Source: Torreya grandis (taxonomy: Eukaryota; Streptophyta; Pinopsida; Cupressales; Taxaceae). From it: 64,000 nt of DNA. The stretch spans positions 302,501-366,500 of the forward strand of contig JARHVA010003261.1 of assembly GCA_037957365.1 (NCBI GenBank), in the 5' to 3' direction. The position numbers and the translations under genes are program-made. How positions within the stretch are numbered: the stretch's first letter is position 1; every line of letters starts with the position of its first letter. The notes below the pieces were generated by a model that saw only the letters and a program-made list of their open reading frames with translations, had not been told where the DNA came from and did no database searches. Shown here in pieces: positions 12,880 to 23,063 of this stretch.

Positions 12880-15800
12880 ACAAAAGACAGATGATTATTT
12901 TTGATTTGGTGCTGAGTGAATATTTGTAAAATCATTTCCAGAGCTTTTGGATGATTGAATGTGGTGGAACGACTTCAAAATTTTTGGCAAGTTTTTTTTC
13001 ATGATTTCAAGAATTGCTTAGAACATTTGTAAGGAGTGAGGAGAATAAAAAAGTAAATTGTACTATGGAGAGAAAAATAAAGCTTGTGTGCACAATAGTG
13101 GAAGAGAAGATTTTAATTACACGATTCAAGGAAGTCTCAAAATTCATTTGTACAAACCAGGGAAGTATTCAAGGCAATTGCACCATTTACATTTAAAAAA
13201 AGTGAATTTGCATATTTAATTAAAACAATTGAAAATTATTTAAATTAAATTAATGAATTCTTGATTTTATAGTTGCACCGCATGTAAAGGCAGAAATATA
13301 AATTGCATGACTTGAAAAAGTGTCAAAGCAATTTATCACAACTTAGAGAAAAATAAAAAGTGCTTACATAGCTTGAATAAAGTTAATGAAATTTTTACAC
13401 AACTACGAAAAAAACTAACATCTTTTTAAAAATTTGCATGGTACAGTGAGATTAAAATGTTTTGCTTGCAACTTTATTTTTTTAATTAAATTAATTAACT
13501 GATAAAAAATAATTAATTAATTTTCAATTTTCAAAATTAAAAATTTTAAGCTCAAACCAAAAATCAACTAAAAACTAATTCAATTTTTACTAATTTTTAA
13601 ATTGATAAAAACTGTGACAACAATTATCGTATTTTGAATTAATGTTTTCTTCCAACAAAAAAATCTAAACTATACATACTAACCGAATACATTATTATAT
13701 ATTAATAATAGTCATATGAAACCGTTTTAATAATAAAACTCTATAAAAGGGATTCGGTTGACATTAATATTATATATGTGGGTATATTCAAGTAAAAATA
13801 TGATGCCTATGCATTTTAAAAGGAGGAGAATATTGGATAGGCCCTAAAAGGTAATGATGTCGAAACACGGGAAATATAATTGGGTCCCAAATGAACTGCA
13901 TATACGGAGATGTGAATAGATTTCAAGTAGCAAGATGGGTGCATCTTCAAAAACAGAATTGAAAACTTATAAAAAACTAAGACTATCGAATAAAATTTGA
14001 TTATTAGTATGGCAAAAACATAATATAATATAATATAATATATATACATAATATAATATATATCCTCTAAATCATCTTAGGCTTGGCTCTATATTGACAT
14101 GCTGCAAAATCCAAAAAAATTCCTTAATGATAATGATTAGGACTCTTGTTTGGATGTTATTCATATTGTTTCATAAGAATTGTAAGTGTTATGTTAAATT
14201 TTCCTTATTCAATTATACTCATAAAAAGTATTATAATTTTCTTGGCTGTTTATATACCAAAAGTTAACCAAAAGTTAACTAAGAGATGGTTTATTTAATT
14301 CATTGCTCATGTTTGGTGTATAAGAGATTTAAAAAAAATGGAACTTTACTTTTAAATTGAGGGTTTCTCATTTTATTTAGTGTTTTTAATTAAGAATTAA
14401 CCTTTGAGCAGATTTTATTTAGTGTTTTTAATTAAGAATTAACCTTTGAGCAGTGTTTTGTGTATTTTAACATTTCTTAATTCAATTATTATTTATTTAG
14501 TCAATTTGATGTTATCAAACATTTATTTTGGTTGTACAATAAAATCGAGTTGTCGTGGACATGGATTAATGACTTTTTTAAATCATTTTTGTGAAAGCTT
14601 TTTATTTGGAAGAATATTCTTTTTAAAGATTATCATATATTTCATATAAAATTTATACAAATTTAACATTTTTTGAATAAATAAAGAAAATAATATAAAA
14701 AACAATTAGAAGGCCTTACTTAATGGGGATAATTTATCGAATGTTGGTTGGGGCAAATCTAAGCACCAAGATTCTCTCTCGGTTGCATAACTCTTTCTTA
14801 TGACTTATTAATTTCATCATATTTTTATAATATTTTGTTGAACTTGTTGTCAATCATATTAACTACTTCTGTTCAGATTATTTGTGTTTTCCTAAGCCTT
14901 TTTATAAGCCTAGTATGATAAAATTTTGGGTGTGATTCTATATCGTTCACCTTTTTTTTTTTTTAATAGTCATTATTATTTTTCTAAAATAATATAGATA
15001 AATTTTATCATAAATAATATCTGCAAGAATGTTATAAATGTAGAAGATACATTAATGAGATCTTCTAAAGAAGAGAATTCTTAAGAGACATTATTTTATT
15101 TACAAGTTATTTGGATTAATTCAAAATAGTTTACTATACAAAATACTTTCAGATATTTATAATTTTATTTATGTTTTCGTGAGGATTTGAGTTATTGGGT
15201 ATATGAAGAAGATGTTATTATCATGTTTAAAGATTCATATAACTTAGTTTTAGGTTTACTCTTATGGATTCCGAATGAAATCAAAGTATCTCTGATAAAA
15301 TGAATGTGTATAGAAAATATGTTTTCTAAAATATGTAAGTGAAAAACATTTTATATTCATGTATGTTTTTGTTTTTAGATTCATGAAATATATAATTATT
15401 TTTAAGAGATTTCCATAAATCCATGGGACCTTCATTTTCTATTAAGACAAAAAATGTTTAGCTTTATTTATCTATAATAAAAAACTTTAACTTCTAAAAA
15501 AAACATTTAAATTAAAATTATTACATACCAATAATTTAAAGAATAATGATTTGTACTTTTAAAAAAATAAAATACTAAAGTTATAAAAGAACATATATCT
15601 AAATGACATAATCCATATTTATAAATAAAGATAAATTTTATTAGATTAAAAATCTATTACCTTCTAATATCAATATAACATATTCTCATTCAATTTTTAT
15701 CATAATTTTATTTTTTCTTTCTTTGTTATTTTTTAAAAATATATTTAAAATTATTTATATACTAAATTCATATATTATCATCTATAATCATATTGATCAT

Positions 15801-16660
15801 TCTCAACCTCTTCTAAAATAAAAATTAATATCTAAATTATTTTATCATCAAAATGGTAATTCACATAAATGAGACTTTTAGGATTGCCATTTAAAGTATA
15901 AAAACTTATAAAATGTGAATACAAAATAAAATATTAAATTTTAGTCATAATATAACCAGCATATACTAGGATGGTGGAGAGGATGAGCTATTTGAATTAC
16001 TAACAGAAAATTAGTCTGAAATGGAAAGAATACAAGCATGAGCAGCAATATCTCACAATCTCCTCAAACATCTTATAAGCCGATCCTTTCATAAAATGAA
16101 AAGGGAATCATTTAATTTTTTATTTTTCAAATTATTAATAATAAAATGAAATGTATAAATCACTTAAAAACAAATAAAATATATATTTAAAATTAAATAT
16201 AATTGCAGCACTCAAGTGATCCATGGACAATGTTTAAAGATGCTTGATTCATTTAAAAAAAAACTTTAACAAAAATCGAAGAGTTTATTAAGAATCAAAT
16301 TTTCGTGAGTGTTGTGGTTAAGAGATAACACTTTTTCAAATCTAAAATAAATTTTTATAAAATAAAATTCTCTTCATCTTTCAATAAAACAATATAATAT
16401 TTTATAAACCAATGTAAATATGTAATTTCATATTTTATTTTAGCTGTTAACATTTATAATGTTTAATTATATTAAGGGTTTAAATTTGATTGTGATTTTA
16501 TCTATCATGAATTTTTAAAAATGAATTAGAAAAAAAAAAATTTATTATAATTCCTTAATAATTTTTGAATATCTATCTAAAATTTTACCTTACATCTAAT
16601 AAAATCTCTACAAAAATTGATTGTATTTTTATTGTTATCTTTTTAACCCATAAATTGTAG
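12880..16660. other. AT-rich spacer with simple repeats, no gene recognised
   Basis: No coding similarity is visible on either strand. It includes an ATAAT/TATA microsatellite at about 14020-14062 and a perfect 42-bp tandem duplication at 14370-14453. The short frames (13014-13196, 13816-14049, 14446-14649) look like chance AT-rich frames. Confidence 0.5.
14370..14453. repeat. Perfect 42-bp tandem duplication
   Basis: The unit beginning ATTTTATTTAGTGTTTTTAA and ending CTTTGAGCAG occupies 14370-14411 and is repeated without change at 14412-14453. Confidence 0.95.
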
Positions 16661-16664
16661 AATT

Positions 16665-17130
16665 CCACCTATGCTTCGGGGAGAATACCCGTTGCAGAAG
16701 CCATTCGTAAAGATTATATTACTTTGGTAGGTTCCTGCCACTTATTTCCTTTGCAAAAGTTGTGGGAAACCTTATGAAAAAGGAACAGGTTTAGAGGATT
16801 TCAGAGGGTGGCATGGCGGCGAAGGCTTGCAGAGCACTGAATTTCTTGTTTTGCTCAAAGATATGAGCACCCACGTGGAAGCCTATTTTTCCATACGAAC
16901 ATTTCGATTAACTGATTTGGTTGGTCGGCCACTACAGCAAATCTAAATCTAACGCGAGTGTTTTTTTTTCTTTCGTTTGTGTTTGTAGCGACCCAAGGAT
17001 AGGTGCACATTTGCTTAATGACGATAGAGAAATAGATATATTACCTTCTTTTTGGATTGAAAGGTGTATTAAGAATAATAAGGTATATTCTTGATTGTTA
17101 AAAAAATTGGGCGTATCAAAATACAAAATA
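16665..17130 (+). other. GC-richer island, possible relic of a gene 5' end
   Basis: The base composition changes sharply compared with both flanks, with CpG-containing blocks such as CTTCGGGG and GGCGGCGAAGG. An ATG in good plant context (GGTGGCATGGCGG) at 16813 opens a 17-codon frame, MAAKACRALNFLFCSKI, which ends at TGA 16864-16866. A second short frame begins near 16678 (MLRGEYPLQKPF). The Ala-rich start would suit a first exon, but no convincing GT splice donor or downstream exon was found. It could also be the terminus of an unrecognised element. Confidence 0.3.
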
Positions 17131-17719
17131 AATGAGTTAATACAAGTTACGGGATAGAACTTATATCATAACGTTAAAAAAAAGTTGTATAACTATAAAC
17201 GTTACAATAAGTAAAGTTCAATAAAAAAAGATAAAAATTAGAATTGAAAAAGATAAAGATTAAGGTCATTAGATAATAATAACAAATATGTTTGGTGGAG
17301 ATGATAGAGAGGGGAGCGACTATCAGAGCTGTTTTTTAAGTTATTCATATTTAGAGAATTTAATGTGTTAGTTATGGGTTTCTACCCATCAATTTGTTGC
17401 TTTTCATTAGAATTTTTGGTCAGTCGAGAAGGGATAATGGCAAGAGCCAAATAAGAAAATTTGTCTAGAAAAACACCTTAGTGGTTGTGACCACTGTGTC
17501 CAAGACAGTCAAACACATCAACCCTATTGAGAGGTGAAGACTATCGGGAATGGGAAGAGGAGCTCCAGCTGCTTGTAAAATAATAAAGCCAAAAACCTTG
17601 GCCCTAACCCTAAGAGGGAATCCAATAGTGTAAAGGATCCAGAGGTAAATGACTAATAACACACATATTGCTCCCCCAGTGGTCCAATAGGGCATGGAGA
17701 TGCCCCACTTCTAAGAGGA

Positions 17720-18747
17720 CTTGTTATGCTTGGACTTGAATCTGAAACAAAATATTGCAGATGAAATTAACTTTGTTACTCACTAAATAATCTCTTTCCA
17801 TAGCTTCATTATTAAAAATAACATAGTTATAAACTTTCCATGTATGAAAAATAATACCAACATGAAAGATTTGCCAAAAAATGTTATATCTTGCAGGTAA
17901 CATGGCTGAGTCTCTAAGAAAAAATATTTTATAGGTAAATAATTTTGGAAGAAATGGTTGAAAAAGGGTGTGTACCTATTTGAAGGCTAACTGAACACGG
18001 AGGAAAAACTAGAAAAAGTGTTTCAAGGTTTTAATTTGATGACAAGTAGGGCTGATTTGTAGCCTCTATGTGTTTGAGTCAGTCACCAAATAGTAGGCCC
18101 TAGTAAAGGATGCACCAAAGAAAATGAACCTTTTTAGACTCACTATGGGATTTCCAAAGGTTGACAAAAATTCTATTCCATATATGTAGAGACCTTAGTG
18201 TTCATCGATGGTTAAGGGTATCACTTTCTATATGTTGAGGGGTAAGAAGATGATACCTAATCTAACATTTGTATTGGTAAAATGGATTAATTGTAGGCTA
18301 ATGTTAGCCTCTTCACCATGGGAGTCTAGACAAAACTATGAGTTTATGAAGACAAACATTAGGTATGGATTTTTAAATTTCATGAATTGACTTTGAAAAT
18401 CTAGTAGTTAATTCTTAGCATATCCCATGAGATCCACCCTTAATAAACCTTATATAATATGTCACTAATAGTATTGATTCATTTTCCAAAAGGTCTAAGG
18501 CTCTTAATCTATGGAACCATGGGGAATGAGATATTATAAAAATTAAGGAAGGGAGACAACTAGAGGGAGTGAGAATTAAAGAAAGGCCATTTAAAAAAAT
18601 ATCCCTAATGTAGATAATGTTAGGTTTGATAAATTCATAGGATTTCCATATTATTTTGACCATAAGGATGCCACTGATCTAAACTGGCACAAGAGAAAGG
18701 AAAATATTTTGTAAATAAAGACCCTTTTATTTCTTCCATCCAAGAGG
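17720..18747 (-). pseudogene. LINE relic, C-terminal half (RT thumb/zf-RVT)
   Basis: The minus-strand frame 18415-18663 (82 codons, containing SHSPWFHRLRALDLLEN) aligns by eye with the LINE segment of the two arms that contains WWSPTLNFYNVPF and KSLRLFKNG. Further on, around 18000-17900, a broken frame reads LKHFF and then RVQLAF, resembling the zf-RVT C-x2-C-x(n)-H-x4-C zone that ends plant LINE ORF2. The matching upstream half is at 23367-24450. The two are separated exactly by the LTR element and its GGTAT duplication. A further minus-strand frame at 17465-17695 (76 codons, hydrophobic start) lies downstream and may be 3' LINE sequence or chance. There are multiple stops, so this copy is dead. 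Confidence 0.65.
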
Positions 18748-18752
18748 GGTAT
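18748..18752. repeat. Target-site duplication GGTAT (left copy)
   Basis: GGTAT directly precedes the TGTGATGTCCC terminus of the LTR. The identical GGTAT at 23362-23366 follows the opposite LTR end. The 5-bp length is typical of LTR retrotransposon integration. Confidence 0.9.
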
Positions 18753-20226
18753 TGTGATGTCCCTTACTTAGGGGCTCCTTTTTTTTCCTACAAATGCTCC
18801 GATACCACTGTGATGTCCCTTACTTAGGGGCTCTTTTTCTTCCTACAAAAGCTCTGAACAACTGTAATATCCCCTTCAATCAGGGAATGTAGAAACACAT
18901 AAAGCTTTGAACAAGATACAATTTGCAGAATAGATTCAAATATGCATAAACAAATCACAGATCTTATCATTCATCTAGATGATTACAATAGATGTCCTTC
19001 TAAACTATTACAATTACAGTCCTCTCTTATGCATATAAAATCTAAAATACAGTCTTTGAAAACCCTGGCTTTGCAAATCTGGTAGTGAAACCTGAATTCT
19101 GGAAGGTCTCGACTTTTCTATGTCGACACACAGACGCCATCGTTGGTTGATACCTCACCGATGTCGGTCACTGTCGGTCGGGTTTCTACCGATGTCGGTC
19201 TTCAGTCGACCGATGTCGGTCACTGGAAGCTCTTTGTCTGCCGAAGTTGGTTCATGAGCGGATCTGTACGAATCTATAAAGACTTAGTACGGCCACCAAC
19301 CTGTCTGTTCTTAACCCCTGATTGTTGAACAACCGGATCTGAAGATATACTATTCTAATACATAATATCTCTATCTGTATAATTTATTGGATCAAAAACT
19401 AAATAAAGATAATACCTAAAATACTGTGATAACTTCTGTGTGAAGCTATCTCTCAAATCTGTATACCTCTATGATAACTTCTGTATGAAGCTATCTCTCA
19501 ATTTGGCAATAAATCAGCTGATATTTCACAGCCTCTAAATCGTACACAATGAAGAGTTGACGTTCTCCACTGCAATGGAATCCTGGAACCCTTGGCTCAG
19601 TCTTCACAGAAGAAATTCTTCAAAATCAATAATCAATCATACATAATACAAACTCTCCCCCATGAGAAACCCTTATACCCTCCAAAGGTGTGCTTTCTAA
19701 AATTAGATTTCCTCAAATTAGAACTTGGGGTTCTTAAATTAGAATTCCTCAAATTAGAACTTGGGCTTCTTAAATTAGAATTGGGGTTTTAAAATTAGAC
19801 CAAATAATTAATGATTAATAATTAATTAATATCTAATTTAAAATTAGACCAAATAATTAATTAATTAATATCTAATTTAAAATTAGACCAAATAATTAAT
19901 ATTTGATTAAATCAATCAAATATTAATATCTCCCTCAATACATGTCAGATCCTCAAACCGTCTGAAGCTAGTGAATCAGGGAGTGATTCTGCACAGGACC
20001 ATACCAAAATAAGGGTGCTCCACTGCATGTCAAATATCCCTAAATAATAGGAGCATCAAGCAAACATGTGTGAAAGACCTCGAATGAACGCCCCCTGAAA
20101 CCATTATGCAAATTGAAGTTAAGACAATCTCCATTATGACCCTCTATCCATCCTATTAGCCTATGAAGGTCGCATAATAGGCTAATCATGAAGTCTGTCA
20201 ATGTCTGCTAAAAAGGGGACATGACA
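18753..20226 (-). repeat. 3' LTR of the non-autonomous element (1474 bp)
   Basis: Bounded by TGTGATGTCCC on the left and GGGGACATGACA on the right, i.e. TG...CA with short imperfect inverted termini. It is about 96% identical to 21887-23361. In this copy the ACGT cores of the CGACGTCG palindromes have mutated to ATGT (19157-19169 and neighbours), consistent with CpG decay. Confidence 0.95.
19696..19928. repeat. AAATTAGA minisatellite block inside the LTR
   Basis: Two short-repeat arrays lie back to back. The first has units around CTTAAATTAGAATT / CCTCAAATTAGAACTTGGG, about 17 bp each. The second is three copies of a ~40-49-bp unit beginning AAAATTAGACCAAATAATTA (starts near 19791, 19840 and 19879). 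An inverted pair, ATATTTGATT/AATCAAATAT, closes the block. The equivalent block in the other LTR is 22831-23063. Confidence 0.85.
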
Positions 20227-20240
20227 ATCTGCCCCTCCTG
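20227..20240 (-). other. Polypurine tract of the non-autonomous element
   Basis: On the minus strand this reads CAGGAGGGGCAGAT directly before the TGTCATGTCCCC start of the 3' LTR. That is the expected position and composition for plus-strand DNA priming. Confidence 0.8.
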
Positions 20241-20242
20241 AA

Positions 20243-20262
20243 ATTGCTTGTCCCCAAGCAAT
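20243..20262 (-). other. Perfect 8-bp stem hairpin next to the PPT
   Basis: ATTGCTTG - TCCC - CAAGCAAT forms a perfect stem with a 4-nt loop. It lies between the end of the open frame (stop at 20264-20266) and the polypurine tract. It could act in RNA structure or 3' processing of the element transcript, but no function is shown. Confidence 0.7.
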
Positions 20263-20263
20263 C

Positions 20264-20668
20264 TCAGAACAATGAACCACTCGATCCACCTGGATCCCAA
20301 ATGTAGTTATGAGCTGCATCACTGTTAGTCAATGCAAACACCTGCAATATCATTAGTAGTAGAACAAAGAGGAACCCATAATCAAATTGGTGAACACAAC
20401 TCAACCAATCTCTGAAATCACAACTGCCCTGGATGTGTCGATACTGTAGGCTGTGTAATTGGCAACTGCAAATTCCATCTACAAAAGATGGTGTTAATCC
20501 ATCCCATAATTGATCCCTCTGTAATGGTGGCACAACCAACTGTACCACACTATCAAATGTGTGAGAAGAATCAATCTTGAGACTCGACTCCACTGCTATC
20601 TCAAACTCATCAGAATTAGGTACTCCCAAATCTTGAACATGTGTGTCAACATCAATAACATGCTCCAT
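20264..20668 (-). CDS. Downstream frame of element ORF, unknown protein with hydrophobic C-terminal segment
   Basis: 134 codons in the same reading frame as 20687-21784. It is separated from that frame only by a TAA and a few sense codons, so it is probably the rest of one original protein or a read-through product. The N-terminal half is acidic (MEHVIDVDTHVQDLGVPNSD). A strongly hydrophobic run, FLFVLLLMILQVFAL, lies near residues 99-113 and could be a membrane segment. The last residues are G/S-rich. I recognise no family. It is not gag, protease, integrase or RT. The stop may be a later mutation. Comparison with other copies would decide. Confidence 0.45.
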   Translation of the reverse strand: MEHVIDVDTHVQDLGVPNSDEFEIAVESSLKIDSSHTFDSVVQLVVPPLQRDQLWDGLTPSFVDGICSCQLHSLQYRHIQGSCDFRDWLSCVHQFDYGFLFVLLLMILQVFALTNSDAAHNYIWDPGGSSGSLF

Positions 20669-20686
20669 AGCGACGACTGCAGGAAT

Positions 20687-21784
20687 TTACTCACCACCAA
20701 CCGCCTCAATATACAAATGAACTGGGTCTGGGACTAGTGAAGACCACAAATGCTCTAACTCTATGGTCATCTCAGCCAAAGGAAATTGTGACTCCTCATA
20801 AGCCAACTGCGTACTCTCAAGAATCTCAGAAGTCACCTCAAGCTGCTGAGTAAGCTCACTCACCTTATCTTCCTTGGCCAATAATGCATCATACACTGTG
20901 CTGCCCCACTCTATAAGATAATCTCTGTCGGTGACCAACTGCATATAGTCCTGTCTCAAAATCTGGATAGCCTCCCATAAAGAGTGGATTTCTGTCAAGG
21001 ATAAATAACTGCCTCCCTGCTCGATGCTAGTAGGAGAACCCCATCCATAAAATGCTAAAAACTGACGAGCATCATTGAAATGATTACAAGCGGTGGCAAT
21101 GTCTCGCTCACTAATTCTCAGCTGATTAGACACATGATGGCACTGGTTAGATTGTCTCCCACACTCCTCCTCTGATGCATGGTCCAAAAGAATAGACTCA
21201 GAATCACTGACCGCTGTAATACTACCATCCATACTCTGTGAATCAACTCCAAAGCTCATATCAACATACGGAGTATCAACAACTGTAGCATCACTGTGTA
21301 ACTCTTCCATACTGAAAGAAACTGCCGGTGAAACTAAGTCCTCAAAACTGTCCACTGCATTCTCCTGGGTGTCATCTGCAATAATCGGATCTTGGGACTC
21401 TTCTACAATCTCTGCCATAGCTGAGAGATCATCAACCCTTAGTGCACTAACATCTGAGCACACCTCTACACTCTGAGTGCAAGCATCTAACTCATCCTCA
21501 TCTTCACTATCTCCTATCTCATAATAATCATAATAATCATGGGACATGCTGCTCTCTTGTCTAAGTGATCTGTAGTGCTCTCTCCTCAGCTTAACAAAGC
21601 AATCAAAAGACAACCTCCCCTGATCTTGTGGAGTTAATAACTCCCACTCATCCTTCGCTGTCATATACCGTGAGGGTTTGTCTTTGGATGTAGGATATGA
21701 AAGAGATTCATTCAACCTCTTCAAACTTAGTTTCAACTTCCTCATATCATAGTCCCACCGACTCTGAGTACCGGGAGTCATCAT
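20687..21784 (-). CDS. Element-encoded protein of unknown function (acidic, coiled coil)
   Basis: An open frame of 365 codons from the ATG at 21784. The frame is open for 34 more codons up to 21886, but that part runs through the primer-binding site and starts with GTG, so Met at 21784 is the better start. Residues ~10-80 are basic and helical in feel (MRKLKLSLKRLNESL, CFVKLRREHYRSLRQ). Residues ~95-105 are very acidic (GDSEDEDELDA). The C-terminal ~110 residues show heptad-like spacing (LTEIHSLWEAIQILRQDYM, VSELTQQLEV), suggesting a coiled coil. No CCHC knuckle, protease DSG, integrase or RT motif is present. The role could be a packaging or particle protein, or a captured host fragment. Codon use is less AT-biased than the surroundings. 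It is the only long non-degenerate frame in the window. Confidence 0.6.
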   Translation of the reverse strand: MMTPGTQSRWDYDMRKLKLSLKRLNESLSYPTSKDKPSRYMTAKDEWELLTPQDQGRLSFDCFVKLRREHYRSLRQESSMSHDYYDYYEIGDSEDEDELDACTQSVEVCSDVSALRVDDLSAMAEIVEESQDPIIADDTQENAVDSFEDLVSPAVSFSMEELHSDATVVDTPYVDMSFGVDSQSMDGSITAVSDSESILLDHASEEECGRQSNQCHHVSNQLRISERDIATACNHFNDARQFLAFYGWGSPTSIEQGGSYLSLTEIHSLWEAIQILRQDYMQLVTDRDYLIEWGSTVYDALLAKEDKVSELTQQLEVTSEILESTQLAYEESQFPLAEMTIELEHLWSSLVPDPVHLYIEAVGGE

Positions 21785-21816
21785 GGATACTTTGTTGATT
21801 CTAGCTACCCAAACTA

Positions 21817-21884
21817 CCCAACAGGATGGCAAGACATTGGCTCTGATGTGCCCAACAGGATGGCAGGAATTTGGCTCTGATACC
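21817..21884 (-). repeat. 34-bp tandem duplication spanning the PBS
   Basis: Two units starting CCCAACAGGATGGCA and containing TTGGCTCTGAT occupy 21817-21850 and 21851-21884. Only the second ends in ATACC, so it keeps the full PBS match. The first ends in ATGTG. Confidence 0.9.
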
Positions 21885-21885
21885 A
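21872..21885 (-). other. Primer-binding site complementary to initiator Met tRNA
   Basis: The minus strand reads TGGTATCAGAGCCA one base after the 5' LTR end. TGGTATCAGAGC is the standard plant PBS complementary to the 3' end of tRNA-iMet. This fixes the element orientation. Confidence 0.93.
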
Positions 21886-21886
21886 C

Positions 21887-22000
21887 TGTGATGTCCCTTA
21901 CTTAGGGGCTCCTTTTTTTTCCTACAAATGCTCTGATACCACTGTGATGTCCCTTACTTAGGGGCTCTTTTTCTTCCTACAAAAGCTCTGAACAACTGTA
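21887..22000 (-). repeat. LTR terminus present about three times, with an internal PBS copy
   Basis: TGTGATGTCCCTTACTTAGG begins at 21887 and again at 21943, and a decayed version (TGTAATATCCCCTT) begins at 21997. The unit lengths are 56 and 54 bp. The first unit ends in GCTCTGATACCAC (21930-21942), whose complement is the 12-nt TGGTATCAGAGC primer-binding site. The third boundary keeps only GCTCTGAACAAC. The other LTR has the same arrangement from 18753. Confidence 0.9.
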
Positions 22001-22290
22001 ATATCCCCTTCAATCAGGGAATGTAGAAACACATAAAGCTTTGAATAAGATACAATTTGCAGAATAGATTCAAATATGCATAAAAAAAATCACAGATCTT
22101 ATCATTCATCCAAATGATTATAATAGATGTCCTTCTAAACTATTACAATTACAGTCCTCTCTTATGCATATAAAATATGAAATACAGTCTTTGAAAACCC
22201 TAGCTTTGCAAATCTGGTAGTGAAACCTAAATTTTGGAAGGTCTCAGCTTTTCTGTGTCGACACACAGACGCTGTCGTCGGTCGATACCT

Positions 22291-22356
22291 GACCGACGTC
22301 GGTCACTGTCGGTCGGATTTCTACCGACGTCGGTCTTTAGTCGACCGATGTCGATC
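22291..22356. promoter_or_regulatory. Cluster of CGACGTCG palindromes in the LTR
   Basis: GACCGACGTCGGTC (22291-22304) is a perfect 14-bp palindrome. ACCGACGTCGGT recurs at 22323-22334, and a decayed GACCGATGTCGATC is at 22343-22356. GACGTC is the C-box/CRE-like core bound by plant bZIP factors, so an enhancer role in U3 is plausible but untested. The surrounding ~120 bp is a CpG-rich patch in an AT-rich region. Confidence 0.5.
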
Positions 22357-22830
22357 ACTGGAAGCTCTCTGTCTGCTGAAGTCAGTTCCTGAGCGGATCT
22401 ATACAAATCTATACGGACTTAGTATGGCCGCCAACCTGTCTATTCTTAACCCCTAATTGCTGAACAACTGGATCTGAAGATATACTATTCTAATACATAA
22501 TATCTCTATCTGTATAATTTATTGGATCAAAAACTAAATAAAGATAATACCTGAAATACTGTGATAACTTCTGTGTGAAGCTATCTCTCAAATCTGTATA
22601 CCTCTGTGATAACTTCTGTATGAAGCTATCTCTCAATTTGGCAATAAATCAGCTGATATTTCACAGCCTCTAAATCGCACACAATGAAGAGTTGACGTTC
22701 TCCACTGCAATGGAATCCTGGAACCCTTGGCTCAGTCTTCACAGAAGAAATTGTTCAAAATCAATAATCAATCATACATAATACAAACTCTCCCCCATGA
22801 GAAACCCTTATACCCTCCAAAGGTGTGCTT

Positions 22831-23063
22831 TCTAAAATTAGATTTCCTCAAATTAGAACTTGGGGTTCTTAAATTAGAATTCCTCAAATTAGAACTTGGG
22901 CTTCTTAAATTAGAATTGGGGTCTTAAAATTAGACCAAATAATTAATGATTAATAATTAATTAATATCTAATTTAAAATTAGACCAAATAATTAATTAAT
23001 TAATATCTAATTTAAAATTAGACCAAATAATTAATATTTGATTAAATCAATCAAATATTAATA
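22831..23063. repeat. AAATTAGA minisatellite block in the 5' LTR
   Basis: Counterpart of 19696-19928, offset by 3135 bp. It has the same two arrays and the same closing inverted pair, with one visible substitution near GGGTCTTAAA. Confidence 0.85.

Noticed and set aside
16720..16800. Possible tRNA-like segment in the GC-richer island
   Set aside because: No A-box/B-box pair or cloverleaf could be drawn.
19592..19792. 66-codon frame with repeated KLEL motif, also at 22727-22927
   Set aside because: The repeated peptide is the AAATTAGA minisatellite inside the LTR; it occurs in both LTRs and has no gene context.
20264..20668. Envelope-like protein in the non-autonomous element
   Set aside because: One hydrophobic run is not enough; there is no signal peptide or recognisable fusion or surface features, and the element lacks gag-pol.
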